From the NCBI RefSeq assembly GCF_009884975.1, contig NZ_CP041970.1, positions 1 to 64,000 of the forward strand: DNA of 64,000 bases, written 5' to 3'. Shown here piece after piece: positions 1-15,000 of this stretch; positions within the stretch are counted from its first letter, which is position 1; each line of letters begins with the position of its first letter. A program made the translations under genes and the position numbers. The stretch comes from Acinetobacter dispersus (GTDB lineage Bacteria > Pseudomonadota > Gammaproteobacteria > Pseudomonadales > Moraxellaceae). The notes under the pieces were generated by a model, which was not told the origin of the DNA, did not search any database, and worked only from the letters and a program-made list of their open reading frames with translations.

Positions 1-3000
1 ATGCAGCAGGCAACAGTAGTAATGTCACTGATAGCCAAGTCTATACAGTGGATGTGACTGCACCGAATGCCCCAGCCATTGATCCAATCAATGGCACTGA
101 TCCAATTACTGGTACAGCAGAACCAGGTTCAACCGTAACGGTGACCTTCCCGAATGGCACTACCGTTCAAGTGCCAACGGATCCAACCACAGGGGTATGG
201 ACCACACCAAATCCAGGTAACTTGCCAAATGGCGGTACAGTGACTGCGATTGCCACTGACCCGGCAGGAAATCCATCTGCGCCAGGTTCGGAAACGATTG
301 ATAGTCTAGGACCAGATGTTTCTGGTACAACTTTAACGGTTGGTAGTGTAACAACAGACAACGTATTGAATGCGGCAGAGTCAGGTGGCAATGTAACCAT
401 CACAGGTACTTTGACTGGTGTTCCTGCTGATGCAGCAACGACTGTTGTGACTTTGCTGATCAACAATGTGACGTATACAGCGACAGTTGATCCATTGACA
501 GGTAACTGGACCGCTGATGTTGCAGGTAGTGACTTGTTGGCGGATGGTGATAAAACCATTGATGCGAAAGCAACATTTACCGATACCGCGGGTAACAGCA
601 GCAACATCACAGATACGCAAGTGTATACCGTAGATGTGACTGCACCGAATGCCCCAGCCATTGATCCAATCAATGGCACTGATCCAATTACTGGTACAGC
701 AGAACCAGGTTCAACCGTAACGGTGACCTTCCCGAATGGCACTACCGTTCAAGTGCCAACGGATCCAACCACAGGGGGATGGACCACACCAAATCCAGGC
801 AACTTGCCAAATGGCGGTACAGTGACAGCGATTGCCACTGACCCGGCAGGAAATCCATCTGCGCCAGGTTCGGAAACGATTGATAGTCTAGGACCAGATG
901 TTTCTGGTACAACTTTAACGGTTGGTAGTGTAACAACAGACAACGTATTGAATGCGGCAGAGTCAGGTGGCAATGTAACCATCACAGGTACTTTGACTGG
1001 TGTTCCTGCTGATGCAGCAACGACTGTTGTGACTTTGCTGATCAACAATGTGACGTATACAGCGACAGTTGATCCATTGACAGGTAACTGGACGGCCAGT
1101 GTTGCGGGTAGTGACTTGTTGGCGGATGGTGATAAAACCATTGATGCGAAAGCAACATTTACCGATGCGGCAGGCAACAGCAGCAACATCACTGATACGC
1201 AAGTGTATACCGTTGATGTGACTGCACCGAATGCACCAGATATTGATCCAATCAATGGCACTGATCCAATTACTGGTACAGCAGAACCAGGTTCAACCGT
1301 AACGGTGACCTTCCCGAATGGCACTACCGTTCAAGTGCCAACGGATCCAACTACAGGGGTATGGACCACACCAAATCCAGGCAACTTGCCAAATGGCGGT
1401 ACAGTGACTGCGATTGCCACTGACCCGGCAGGAAATCCATCTGCGCCAGGTTCGGAAACGATTGATAGTCTAGGACCAGATGTTTCTGGTACAACTTTAA
1501 CGGTTGGTAGTGTAACAACAGACAACGTATTGAATGCTGCAGAGTCAGGTGGCAGTGTAACCATCACAGGTACCTTGACTGGTGTTCCTGCTGATGCAGC
1601 GACCACTGTTGTGACCTTGTTGATCAATGGCGTGACCTATACTGCGACCGTTGATCCAGCAACAGGCAACTGGAGCGCGAGTGTTGTAGGTAGTGACCTG
1701 TTGGCGGATGGTGATAAAACCATTGATGCAACAGCAACCTTTACCGATACCGCGGGTAACAGCAGCAACATCACAGATACGCAAGTGTATACCGTAGATG
1801 TGACTGCACCGAATGCCCCAGACATTGATCCAATCAATGGCACTGATCCAATTACCGGTACAGCAGAACCAGGTTCAACCGTAACGGTGACCTTCCCGAA
1901 TGGTACCAGCGTTCAAGTACCAACAGATCCAACCACAGGGGTATGGACCACACCAAACCCAGGTAACTTGCCAGATGGCAGTACCGTGACAGCGATTGCC
2001 ACTGACCCAGCAGGCAACCCATCATTACCAGGCAGTGAAGTGGTGGACAGCCTACCACCGAACCCAGCGGGTGCGGTACTGAACATCGATGCAGTGACTG
2101 CAGACAACGTGGTGAATGCCACTGAGGGTGCAGGCAATGTGACGATCACAGGTAGCTTGACCGGTATCCCTGCTGATGCAGCAACCACGGTTGTGACCTT
2201 GGTGATCAATGGCGTGACCTACACAGCGATCGTGAATACGGTTGCAGGTACGTGGAGTGCGAGTGTTGCGGGTAGTGACTTATTGGCGGATGCAGATAAG
2301 ACCATTGATGCCAAAGCAACCTTCACTGATGCAGTAGGCAACAGCAGCAACATCACTGATACACAAGTGTATACCGTTGATATCACTCCACCAGACAACA
2401 GCACCACCACAATCAGCATTAACCCAATCGCGGGCGATGGTGTAGTTGACTCAACCGAAGCAGGTGCGAACCAAACCATCAGTGGTAGCGTTACAGGTGA
2501 ATACACGGTTGGTGATGTGGTGACCGTGAACGTCAATGGCGTTAACTTAACCACTACCGTACAAGCGGGTGGTACCTGGGCAGTGACGGTTGCCGGCGGG
2601 CAATTGGTACTTGATGCTGACAAAGTGATTAACGTCAGCATTGCAGCAACCGATGCAGCAGGCAACGTGGGCAATGCCACTGCGGATGCGAGCTACACAG
2701 TCGACATCACCACACCAGTGGTGGTGGTCAATCCAATTACCGGTGACAACATCATCAATGCCGTTGAAGCAGGCGCAACCCAAACCGTGAGTGGTTCAGT
2801 GGTGGGCAGCTTCACAGTGGGTGATGCCGTGACTGTGAATGTGAATGGCACGGTGTACAACACCACAGTGCAGGCAGGTGGTACGTGGAGCGTGAACGTT
2901 CCAGGTAGCGACTTGAGTGCCGATGCAGACAGCACCATCAACGTCACCGTGAATGTGACCGGTGTTGGACCAGTAAGCACTGACCACAGCTATGTGATTG

Positions 3001-6000
3001 ACGTGACACCACCGAACCCAGCGGGTGCGGTATTAACGATTGCGCCTGTGACAGCAGACAATGTATTGAATGCGGCAGAGTCAGGTGGCAGTGTAACCAT
3101 CACAGGTACCTTGACTGGTATCCCTGCTGATGCAGCAACCAGTGCTGTGACCTTGTTGATCAATGGCGTGACCTATACTGCGACAGTTGATCCAGCAACA
3201 GGCAACTGGAGCGCGAGTGTTGCAGGTAGTGACCTGTTGGCGGATGGTGATAAAACCATTGATGCAACAGCAACCTTTACCGATACCGCGGGTAACAGCA
3301 GCAACATCACAGATACGCAAGTGTATACCGTAGATGTGACTGCACCGAATGCCCCAGACATTGATCCAATCAATGGCACTGATCCAATTACCGGTACAGC
3401 AGAACCAGGTTCAACCGTAACGGTGACCTTCCCGAATGGTACCAGCGTTCAAGTACCAACAGATCCAACCACAGGGGTATGGACCACACCAAACCCAGGT
3501 AACTTGCCAGATGGCAGTACCGTGACAGCGATTGCCACTGACCCAGCAGGCAACCCATCATTACCAGGCAGTGAAGTGGTGGACAGCCTACCACCGAACC
3601 CAGCGGGTGCGGTACTGAACATCGATGCAGTGACTGCAGACAACGTGGTGAATGCCACTGAGGGTGCAGGCAATGTGACGATCACAGGTAGCTTGACCGG
3701 TATCCCTGCTGATGCAGCAACCACGGTTGTGACCTTGGTGATCAATGGCGTGACCTACACAGCGATCGTGAATACGGTTGCAGGTACGTGGAGTGCGAGT
3801 GTTGCGGGTAGTGACTTATTGGCGGATGCAGATAAGACCATTGATGCCAAAGCAACCTTCACTGATGCAGTAGGCAACAGCAGCAACATCACTGATACAC
3901 AAGTGTATACCGTTGATATCACTCCACCAGACAACAGCACCACCACAATCAGCATTAACCCAATCGCGGGCGATGGTGTAGTTGACTCAACCGAAGCAGG
4001 TGCGAACCAAACCATCAGTGGTAGCGTTACAGGTGAATACACGGTTGGTGATGTGGTGACCGTGAACGTCAATGGCGTTAACTTAACCACTACCGTACAA
4101 GCGGGTGGTACCTGGGCAGTGACGGTTGCCGGCGGGCAATTGGTACTTGATGCTGACAAAGTGATTAACGTCAGCATTGCAGCAACCGATGCAGCAGGCA
4201 ACGTGGGCAATGCCACTGCGGATGCGAGCTACACAGTCGACATCACCACACCAGTGGTGGTGGTCAATCCAATTACCGGTGACAACATCATCAATGCCGT
4301 TGAAGCAGGCGCAACCCAAACCGTGAGTGGTTCAGTGGTGGGCAGCTTCACAGTGGGTGATGCCGTGACTGTGAATGTGAATGGCACGGTGTACAACACC
4401 ACAGTGCAGGCAGGTGGTACGTGGAGCGTGAACGTTCCAGGTAGCGACTTGAGTGCCGATGCAGACAGCACCATCAACGTCACCGTGAATGTGACCGGTG
4501 TTGGACCAGTAAGCACTGACCACAGCTATGTGATTGACGTGACACCACCGAACCCAGCGGGTGCGGTATTAACGATTGCGCCTGTGACAGCAGACAATGT
4601 ATTGAATGCGGCAGAGTCAGGTGGCAGTGTAACCATCACAGGTACCTTGACTGGTATCCCTGCTGATGCAGCAACCAGTGCTGTGACCTTGTTGATCAAT
4701 GGCGTGACCTATACTGCGACAGTTGATCCAGCAACAGGCAACTGGAGCGCGAGTGTTGCAGGTAGTGACCTGTTGGCGGATGGTGATAAAACCATTGATG
4801 CAACAGCAACCTTTACCGATACCGCGGGTAACAGCAGCAACATCACAGATACGCAAGTGTATACCGTAGATGTGACTGCACCGAATGCCCCAGACATTGA
4901 TCCAATCAATGGCACTGATCCAATTACCGGTACAGCAGAACCAGGTTCAACCGTAACGGTGACCTTCCCGAATGGTACCAGCGTTCAAGTACCAACAGAT
5001 CCAACCACAGGGGTATGGACCACACCAAACCCAGGTAACTTGCCAGATGGCAGTACCGTGACAGCGATTGCCACTGACCCAGCAGGCAACCCATCATTAC
5101 CAGGCAGTGAAGTGGTGGACAGCCTACCACCGAACCCAGCGGGTGCGGTACTGAACATCGATGCAGTGACTGCAGACAACGTGGTGAATGCCACTGAGGG
5201 TGCAGGCAATGTGACGATCACAGGTAGCTTGACCGGTATCCCTGCTGATGCAGCAACCACGGTTGTGACCTTGGTGATCAATGGCGTGACCTACACAGCG
5301 ATCGTGAATACGGTTGCAGGTACGTGGAGTGCGAGTGTTGCGGGTAGTGACTTATTGGCGGATGCAGATAAGACCATTGATGCCAAAGCAACCTTCACTG
5401 ATGCAGTAGGCAACAGCAGCAACATCACTGATACACAAGTGTATACCGTTGATATCACTCCACCAGACAACAGCACCACCACAATCAGCATTAACCCAAT
5501 CGCGGGCGATGGTGTAGTTGACTCAACCGAAGCAGGTGCGAACCAAACCATCAGTGGTAGCGTTACAGGTGAATACACGGTTGGTGATGTGGTGACCGTG
5601 AACGTCAATGGCGTTAACTTAACCACTACCGTACAAGCGGGTGGTACCTGGGCAGTGACGGTTGCCGGCGGGCAATTGGTACTTGATGCTGACAAAGTGA
5701 TTAACGTCAGCATTGCAGCAACCGATGCAGCAGGCAACGTGGGCAATGCCACTGCGGATGCGAGCTACACAGTCGACATCACCACACCAGTGGTGGTGGT
5801 CAATCCAATTACCGGTGACAACATCATCAATGCCGTTGAAGCAGGCGCAACCCAAACCGTGAGTGGTTCAGTGGTGGGCAGCTTCACAGTGGGTGATGCC
5901 GTGACTGTGAATGTGAATGGCACGGTGTACAACACCACAGTGCAGGCAGGTGGTACGTGGAGCGTGAACGTTCCAGGTAGCGACTTGAGTGCCGATGCAG

Positions 6001-9000
6001 ACAGCACCATCAACGTCACCGTGAATGTGACCGGTGTTGGACCAGTAAGCACTGACCACAGCTATGTGATTGACGTGACACCACCGAACCCAGCGGGTGC
6101 GGTATTAACGATTGCGCCTGTGACAGCAGACAATGTATTGAATGCGGCAGAGTCAGGTGGCAGTGTAACCATCACAGGTACCTTGACTGGTATCCCTGCT
6201 GATGCAGCAACCAGTGCTGTGACCTTGTTGATCAATGGCGTGACCTATACTGCGACAGTTGATCCAGCAACAGGCAACTGGAGCGCGAGTGTTGCAGGTA
6301 GTGACCTGTTGGCGGATGGTGATAAAACCATTGATGCAACAGCAACCTTTACCGATACCGCGGGTAACAGCAGCAACATCACAGATACGCAAGTGTATAC
6401 CGTAGATGTGACTGCACCGAATGCCCCAGACATTGATCCAATCAATGGCACTGATCCAATTACCGGTACAGCAGAACCAGGTTCAACCGTAACGGTGACC
6501 TTCCCGAATGGTACCAGCGTTCAAGTACCAACAGATCCAACCACAGGGGTATGGACCACACCAAACCCAGGTAACTTGCCAGATGGCAGTACCGTGACAG
6601 CGATTGCCACTGACCCAGCAGGCAACCCATCATTACCAGGCAGTGAAGTGGTGGACAGCCTACCACCGAACCCAGCGGGTGCGGTACTGAACATCGATGC
6701 AGTGACTGCAGACAACGTGGTGAATGCCACTGAGGGTGCAGGCAATGTGACGATCACAGGTAGCTTGACCGGTATCCCTGCTGATGCAGCAACCACGGTT
6801 GTGACCTTGGTGATCAATGGCGTGACCTACACAGCGATCGTGAATACGGTTGCAGGTACGTGGAGTGCGAGTGTTGCGGGTAGTGACTTATTGGCGGATG
6901 CAGATAAGACCATTGATGCCAAAGCAACCTTCACTGATGCAGTAGGCAACAGCAGCAACATCACTGATACACAAGTGTATACCGTTGATATCACTCCACC
7001 AGACAACAGCACCACCACAATCAGCATTAACCCAATCGCGGGCGATGGTGTAGTTGACTCAACCGAAGCAGGTGCGAACCAAACCATCAGTGGTAGCGTT
7101 ACAGGTGAATACACGGTTGGTGATGTGGTGACCGTGAACGTCAATGGCGTTAACTTAACCACTACCGTACAAGCGGGTGGTACCTGGGCAGTGACGGTTG
7201 CCGGCGGGCAATTGGTACTTGATGCTGACAAAGTGATTAACGTCAGCATTGCAGCAACCGATGCAGCAGGCAACGTGGGCAATGCCACTGCGGATGCGAG
7301 CTACACAGTCGACATCACCACACCAGTGGTGGTGGTCAATCCAATTACCGGTGACAACATCATCAATGCCGTTGAAGCAGGCGCAACCCAAACCGTGAGT
7401 GGTTCAGTGGTGGGCAGCTTCACAGTGGGTGATGCCGTGACTGTGAATGTGAATGGCACGGTGTACAACACCACAGTGCAGGCAGGTGGTACGTGGAGCG
7501 TGAACGTTCCAGGTAGCGACTTGAGTGCCGATGCAGACAGCACCATCAACGTCACCGTGAATGTGACCGGTGTTGGACCAGTAAGCACTGACCACAGCTA
7601 TGTGATTGACGTGACACCACCGAACCCAGCGGGTGCGGTATTAACGATTGCGCCTGTGACAGCAGACAATGTATTGAATGCGGCAGAGTCAGGTGGCAGT
7701 GTAACCATCACAGGTACCTTGACTGGTATCCCTGCTGATGCAGCAACCAGTGCTGTGACCTTGTTGATCAATGGCGTGACCTATACTGCGACAGTTGATC
7801 CAGCAACAGGCAACTGGAGCGCGAGTGTTGCAGGTAGTGACCTGTTGGCGGATGGTGATAAAACCATTGATGCAACAGCAACCTTTACCGATACCGCGGG
7901 TAACAGCAGCAACATCACAGATACGCAAGTGTATACCGTAGATGTGACTGCACCGAATGCCCCAGACATTGATCCAATCAATGGCACTGATCCAATTACC
8001 GGTACAGCAGAACCAGGTTCAACCGTAACGGTGACCTTCCCGAATGGTACCAGCGTTCAAGTACCAACAGATCCAACCACAGGGGTATGGACCACACCAA
8101 ACCCAGGTAACTTGCCAGATGGCAGTACCGTGACAGCGATTGCCACTGACCCAGCAGGCAACCCATCATTACCAGGCAGTGAAGTGGTGGACAGCCTACC
8201 ACCGAACCCAGCGGGTGCGGTACTGAACATCGATGCAGTGACTGCAGACAACGTGGTGAATGCCACTGAGGGTGCAGGCAATGTGACGATCACAGGTAGC
8301 TTGACCGGTATCCCTGCTGATGCAGCAACCACGGTTGTGACCTTGGTGATCAATGGCGTGACCTACACAGCGATCGTGAATACGGTTGCAGGTACGTGGA
8401 GTGCGAGTGTTGCGGGTAGTGACTTATTGGCGGATGCAGATAAGACCATTGATGCCAAAGCAACCTTCACTGATGCAGTAGGCAACAGCAGCAACATCAC
8501 TGATACACAAGTGTATACCGTTGATATCACTCCACCAGACAACAGCACCACCACAATCAGCATTAACCCAATCGCGGGCGATGGTGTAGTTGACTCAACC
8601 GAAGCAGGTGCGAACCAAACCATCAGTGGTAGCGTTACAGGTGAATACACGGTTGGTGATGTGGTGACCGTGAACGTCAATGGCGTTAACTTAACCACTA
8701 CCGTACAAGCGGGTGGTACCTGGGCAGTGACGGTTGCCGGCGGGCAATTGGTACTTGATGCTGACAAAGTGATTAACGTCAGCATTGCAGCAACCGATGC
8801 AGCAGGCAACGTGGGCAATGCCACTGCGGATGCGAGCTACACAGTCGACATCACCACACCAGTGGTGGTGGTCAATCCAATTACCGGTGACAACATCATC
8901 AATGCCGTTGAAGCAGGCGCAACCCAAACCGTGAGTGGTTCAGTGGTGGGCAGCTTCACAGTGGGTGATGCCGTGACTGTGAATGTGAATGGCACGGTGT

Positions 9001-12000
9001 ACAACACCACAGTGCAGGCAGGTGGTACGTGGAGCGTGAACGTTCCAGGTAGCGACTTGAGTGCCGATGCAGACAGCACCATCAACGTCACCGTGAATGT
9101 GACCGGTGTTGGACCAGTAAGCACTGACCACAGCTATGTGATTGACGTGACACCACCGAACCCAGCGGGTGCGGTATTAACGATTGCGCCTGTGACAGCA
9201 GACAATGTATTGAATGCGGCAGAGTCAGGTGGCAGTGTAACCATCACAGGTACCTTGACTGGTATCCCTGCTGATGCAGCAACCAGTGCTGTGACCTTGT
9301 TGATCAATGGCGTGACCTATACTGCGACAGTTGATCCAGCAACAGGCAACTGGAGCGCGAGTGTTGCAGGTAGTGACCTGTTGGCGGATGGTGATAAAAC
9401 CATTGATGCAACAGCAACCTTTACCGATACCGCGGGTAACAGCAGCAACATCACAGATACGCAAGTGTATACCGTAGATGTGACTGCACCGAATGCCCCA
9501 GACATTGATCCAATCAATGGCACTGATCCAATTACCGGTACAGCAGAACCAGGTTCAACCGTAACGGTGACCTTCCCGAATGGTACCAGCGTTCAAGTAC
9601 CAACAGATCCAACCACAGGGGTATGGACCACACCAAACCCAGGTAACTTGCCAGATGGCAGTACCGTGACAGCGATTGCCACTGACCCAGCAGGCAACCC
9701 ATCATTACCAGGCAGTGAAGTGGTGGACAGCCTACCACCGAACCCAGCGGGTGCGGTACTGAACATCGATGCAGTGACTGCAGACAACGTGGTGAATGCC
9801 ACTGAGGGTGCAGGCAATGTGACGATCACAGGTAGCTTGACCGGTATCCCTGCTGATGCAGCAACCACGGTTGTGACCTTGGTGATCAATGGCGTGACCT
9901 ACACAGCGATCGTGAATACGGTTGCAGGTACGTGGAGTGCGAGTGTTGCGGGTAGTGACTTATTGGCGGATGCAGATAAGACCATTGATGCCAAAGCAAC
10001 CTTCACTGATGCAGTAGGCAACAGCAGCAACATCACTGATACACAAGTGTATACCGTTGATATCACTCCACCAGACAACAGCACCACCACAATCAGCATT
10101 AACCCAATCGCGGGCGATGGTGTAGTTGACTCAACCGAAGCAGGTGCGAACCAAACCATCAGTGGTAGCGTTACAGGTGAATACACGGTTGGTGATGTGG
10201 TGACCGTGAACGTCAATGGCGTTAACTTAACCACTACCGTACAAGCGGGTGGTACCTGGGCAGTGACGGTTGCCGGCGGGCAATTGGTACTTGATGCTGA
10301 CAAAGTGATTAACGTCAGCATTGCAGCAACCGATGCAGCAGGCAACGTGGGCAATGCCACTGCGGATGCGAGCTACACAGTCGACATCACCACACCAGTG
10401 GTGGTGGTCAATCCAATTACCGGTGACAACATCATCAATGCCGTTGAAGCAGGCGCAACCCAAACCGTGAGTGGTTCAGTGGTGGGCAGCTTCACAGTGG
10501 GTGATGCCGTGACTGTGAATGTGAATGGCACGGTGTACAACACCACAGTGCAGGCAGGTGGTACGTGGAGCGTGAACGTTCCAGGTAGCGACTTGAGTGC
10601 CGATGCAGACAGCACCATCAACGTCACCGTGAATGTGACCGGTGTTGGACCAGTAAGCACTGACCACAGCTATGTGATTGACGTGACACCACCGAACCCA
10701 GCGGGTGCGGTATTAACGATTGCGCCTGTGACAGCAGACAATGTATTGAATGCGGCAGAGTCAGGTGGCAGTGTAACCATCACAGGTACCTTGACTGGTA
10801 TCCCTGCTGATGCAGCAACCAGTGCTGTGACCTTGTTGATCAATGGCGTGACCTATACTGCGACAGTTGATCCAGCAACAGGCAACTGGAGCGCGAGTGT
10901 TGCAGGTAGTGACCTGTTGGCGGATGGTGATAAAACCATTGATGCAACAGCAACCTTTACCGATACCGCGGGTAACAGCAGCAACATCACAGATACGCAA
11001 GTGTATACCGTAGATGTGACTGCACCGAATGCCCCAGACATTGATCCAATCAATGGCACTGATCCAATTACCGGTACAGCAGAACCAGGTTCAACCGTAA
11101 CGGTGACCTTCCCGAATGGTACCAGCGTTCAAGTACCAACAGATCCAACCACAGGGGTATGGACCACACCAAACCCAGGTAACTTGCCAGATGGCAGTAC
11201 CGTGACAGCGATTGCCACTGACCCAGCAGGCAACCCATCATTACCAGGCAGTGAAGTGGTGGACAGCCTACCACCGAACCCAGCGGGTGCGGTACTGAAC
11301 ATCGATGCAGTGACTGCAGACAACGTGGTGAATGCCACTGAGGGTGCAGGCAATGTGACGATCACAGGTAGCTTGACCGGTATCCCTGCTGATGCAGCAA
11401 CCACGGTTGTGACCTTGGTGATCAATGGCGTGACCTACACAGCGATCGTGAATACGGTTGCAGGTACGTGGAGTGCGAGTGTTGCGGGTAGTGACTTATT
11501 GGCGGATGGTGATAAAACCATTGATGCCAAAGCAACATTCACTGATGCGGCAGGCAACAGCAGCAACATCACTGATACACAAGTGTATACCGTTGATATC
11601 ACTCCACCAGACAACAGCACCACCACAATCAGCATTAACCCAATCGCGGGCGATGGTGTAGTTGACTCAACCGAAGCAGGTGCGAACCAAACCATCAGCG
11701 GAACTGTTACAGGTGAATACACGGTTGGTGATGTAGTGACCGTGAACGTCAATGGCGTTAACTTGACCACTACCGTACAAGCGGGTGGTACCTGGGCAGT
11801 GACGGTTGCCGGCGGGCAATTGGTACTTGATGCTGACAAAGTGATTAACGTCAGCATTGCAGCAACCGATGCAGCAGGCAACGTGGGCAATGCCACTGCG
11901 GATGCGAGCTACACAGTCGACATCACCACACCAGTGGTGGTGGTCAATCCAATTACCGGTGACAACATCATCAATGCCGTTGAAGCAGGCGCAACCCAAA

Positions 12001-15000
12001 CCGTGAGTGGTTCAGTGGTGGGCAGCTTCACAGTGGGTGATGCCGTGACTGTGAATGTGAATGGCACGGTGTACAACACCACAGTGCAGGCAGGTGGTAC
12101 GTGGAGCGTGAACGTTCCAGGTAGCGACTTGAGTGCCGATGCAGACAGCACCATCAACGTCACCGTGAATGTGACCGGTGTTGGACCAGTAAGCACTGAC
12201 CACAGCTATGTGATTGACGTGACACCACCGAACCCAGCGGGTGCGGTATTAACGATTGCGCCTGTGACAGCAGACAATGTATTGAATGCGGCAGAGTCAG
12301 GTGGCAGTGTAACCATCACAGGTACCTTGACTGGTATCCCTGCTGATGCAGCAACCAGTGCTGTGACCTTGTTGATCAATGGCGTGACCTATACTGCGAC
12401 AGTTGATCCAGCAACAGGCAACTGGAGCGCGAGTGTTGCAGGTAGTGACCTGTTGGCGGATGGTGATAAAACCATTGATGCAACAGCAACCTTTACCGAT
12501 ACCGCGGGTAACAGCAGCAACATCACAGATACGCAAGTGTATACCGTAGATGTGACTGCACCGAATGCCCCAGACATTGATCCAATCAATGGCACTGATC
12601 CAATTACCGGTACAGCAGAACCAGGTTCAACCGTAACGGTGACCTTCCCGAATGGTACCAGCGTTCAAGTACCAACAGATCCAACCACAGGGGTATGGAC
12701 CACACCAAACCCAGGTAACTTGCCAGATGGCAGTACCGTGACAGCGATTGCCACTGACCCAGCAGGCAACCCATCATTACCAGGCAGTGAAGTGGTGGAC
12801 AGCCTACCACCGAACCCAGCGGGTGCGGTACTGAACATCGATGCAGTGACTGCAGACAACGTGGTGAATGCCACTGAGGGTGCAGGCAATGTGACGATCA
12901 CAGGTAGCTTGACCGGTATCCCTGCTGATGCAGCAACCACGGTTGTGACCTTGGTGATCAATGGCGTGACCTACACAGCGATCGTGAATACGGTTGCAGG
13001 TACGTGGAGTGCGAGTGTTGCGGGTAGTGACTTATTGGCGGATGCAGATAAGACCATTGATGCCAAAGCAACCTTCACTGATGCAGTAGGCAACAGCAGC
13101 AACATCACTGATACACAAGTGTATACCGTAGATATCACTCCACCAGACAACAGCACCACCACAATCAGCATTAACCCAATCGCGGGCGATGGTGTAGTTG
13201 ACTCAACCGAAGCAGGTGCGAACCAAACCATCAGTGGTAGCGTTACAGGTGAATACACGGTTGGTGATGTGGTGACCGTGAACGTCAATGGCGTTAACTT
13301 AACCACTACCGTACAAGCGGGTGGTACCTGGGCAGTGACGGTTGCCGGCGGGCAATTGGTACTTGATGCTGACAAAGTGATTAACGTCAGCATTGCAGCA
13401 ACCGATGCAGCAGGCAACGTGGGCAATGCCACTGCGGATGCGAGCTACACAGTCGACATCACCACACCAGTGGTGGTGGTCAATCCAATTACCGGTGACA
13501 ACATCATCAATGCCGTTGAAGCAGGCGCAACCCAAACCGTGAGTGGTTCAGTGGTGGGCAGCTTCACAGTGGGTGATGCCGTGACTGTGAATGTGAATGG
13601 CACGGTGTACAACACCACAGTGCAGGCAGGTGGTACGTGGAGCGTGAACGTTCCAGGTAGCGACTTGAGTGCCGATGCAGACAGCACCATCAACGTCACC
13701 GTGAATGTGACCGGTGTTGGACCAGTAAGCACTGACCACAGCTATGTGATTGACGTGACACCACCGAACCCAGCGGGTGCGGTATTAACGATTGCGCCTG
13801 TGACAGCAGACAATGTATTGAATGCGGCAGAGTCAGGTGGCAGTGTAACCATCACAGGTACCTTGACTGGTATCCCTGCTGATGCAGCAACCAGTGCTGT
13901 GACCTTGTTGATCAATGGCGTGACCTATACTGCGACAGTTGATCCAGCAACAGGCAACTGGAGCGCGAGTGTTGCAGGTAGTGACCTGTTGGCGGATGGT
14001 GATAAAACCATTGATGCAACAGCAACCTTTACCGATACCGCGGGTAACAGCAGCAACATCACAGATACGCAAGTGTATACCGTAGATGTGACTGCACCGA
14101 ATGCCCCAGACATTGATCCAATCAATGGCACTGATCCAATTACCGGTACAGCAGAACCAGGTTCAACCGTAACGGTGACCTTCCCGAATGGTACCAGCGT
14201 TCAAGTACCAACAGATCCAACCACAGGGGTATGGACCACACCAAACCCAGGTAACTTGCCAGATGGCAGTACCGTGACAGCGATTGCCACTGACCCAGCA
14301 GGCAACCCATCATTACCAGGCAGTGAAGTGGTGGACAGCCTACCACCGAACCCAGCGGGTGCGGTACTGAACATCGATGCAGTGACTGCAGACAACGTGG
14401 TGAATGCCACTGAGGGTGCAGGCAATGTGACGATCACAGGTAGCTTGACCGGTATCCCTGCTGATGCAGCAACCACGGTTGTGACCTTGGTGATCAATGG
14501 CGTGACCTACACAGCGATCGTGAATACGGTTGCAGGTACGTGGAGTGCGAGTGTTGCGGGTAGTGACTTATTGGCGGATGCAGATAAGACTATTGATGCC
14601 AAAGCAACATTCACTGATGCGGCAGGCAACAGCAGCAACATCACTGATACACAAGTGTATAGCGTTGACATCACCCCACCAGACACCACAACGACTGTAT
14701 TGACGATTGAACCAGTAACTGCAGATAACATCATCAATGCAACAGAAGCTGCAGGCAATGTAACGATTACAGGTACTTTAACTGGTGTTCCGGCAGATGC
14801 AGCAAGCACCGTCGTGACCTTGTTGATTAACGGTGTGACCTATACAGCGACTGTAGATCCAGCAACAGGTAACTGGAGCGCGAGTGTTGCAGGTAGTGAC
14901 CTGTTGGCAGATGGTGATAAAACCATTGATGCAACAGCAACTTTTGCTGATACAGCAGGCAATAGCACTACAGTTGTTGATACTCAAACTTATGTTGTCG

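Noticed and set aside
11458..11661. Plus-strand 67-residue frame inside the variant array unit
   Set aside because: Opened by the variant bases of that unit in another frame; no ribosome site.
1690..14590. CRISPR-like regular repetition
   Set aside because: Units are 1536 bp coding blocks, not 25-40 bp repeats with spacers.
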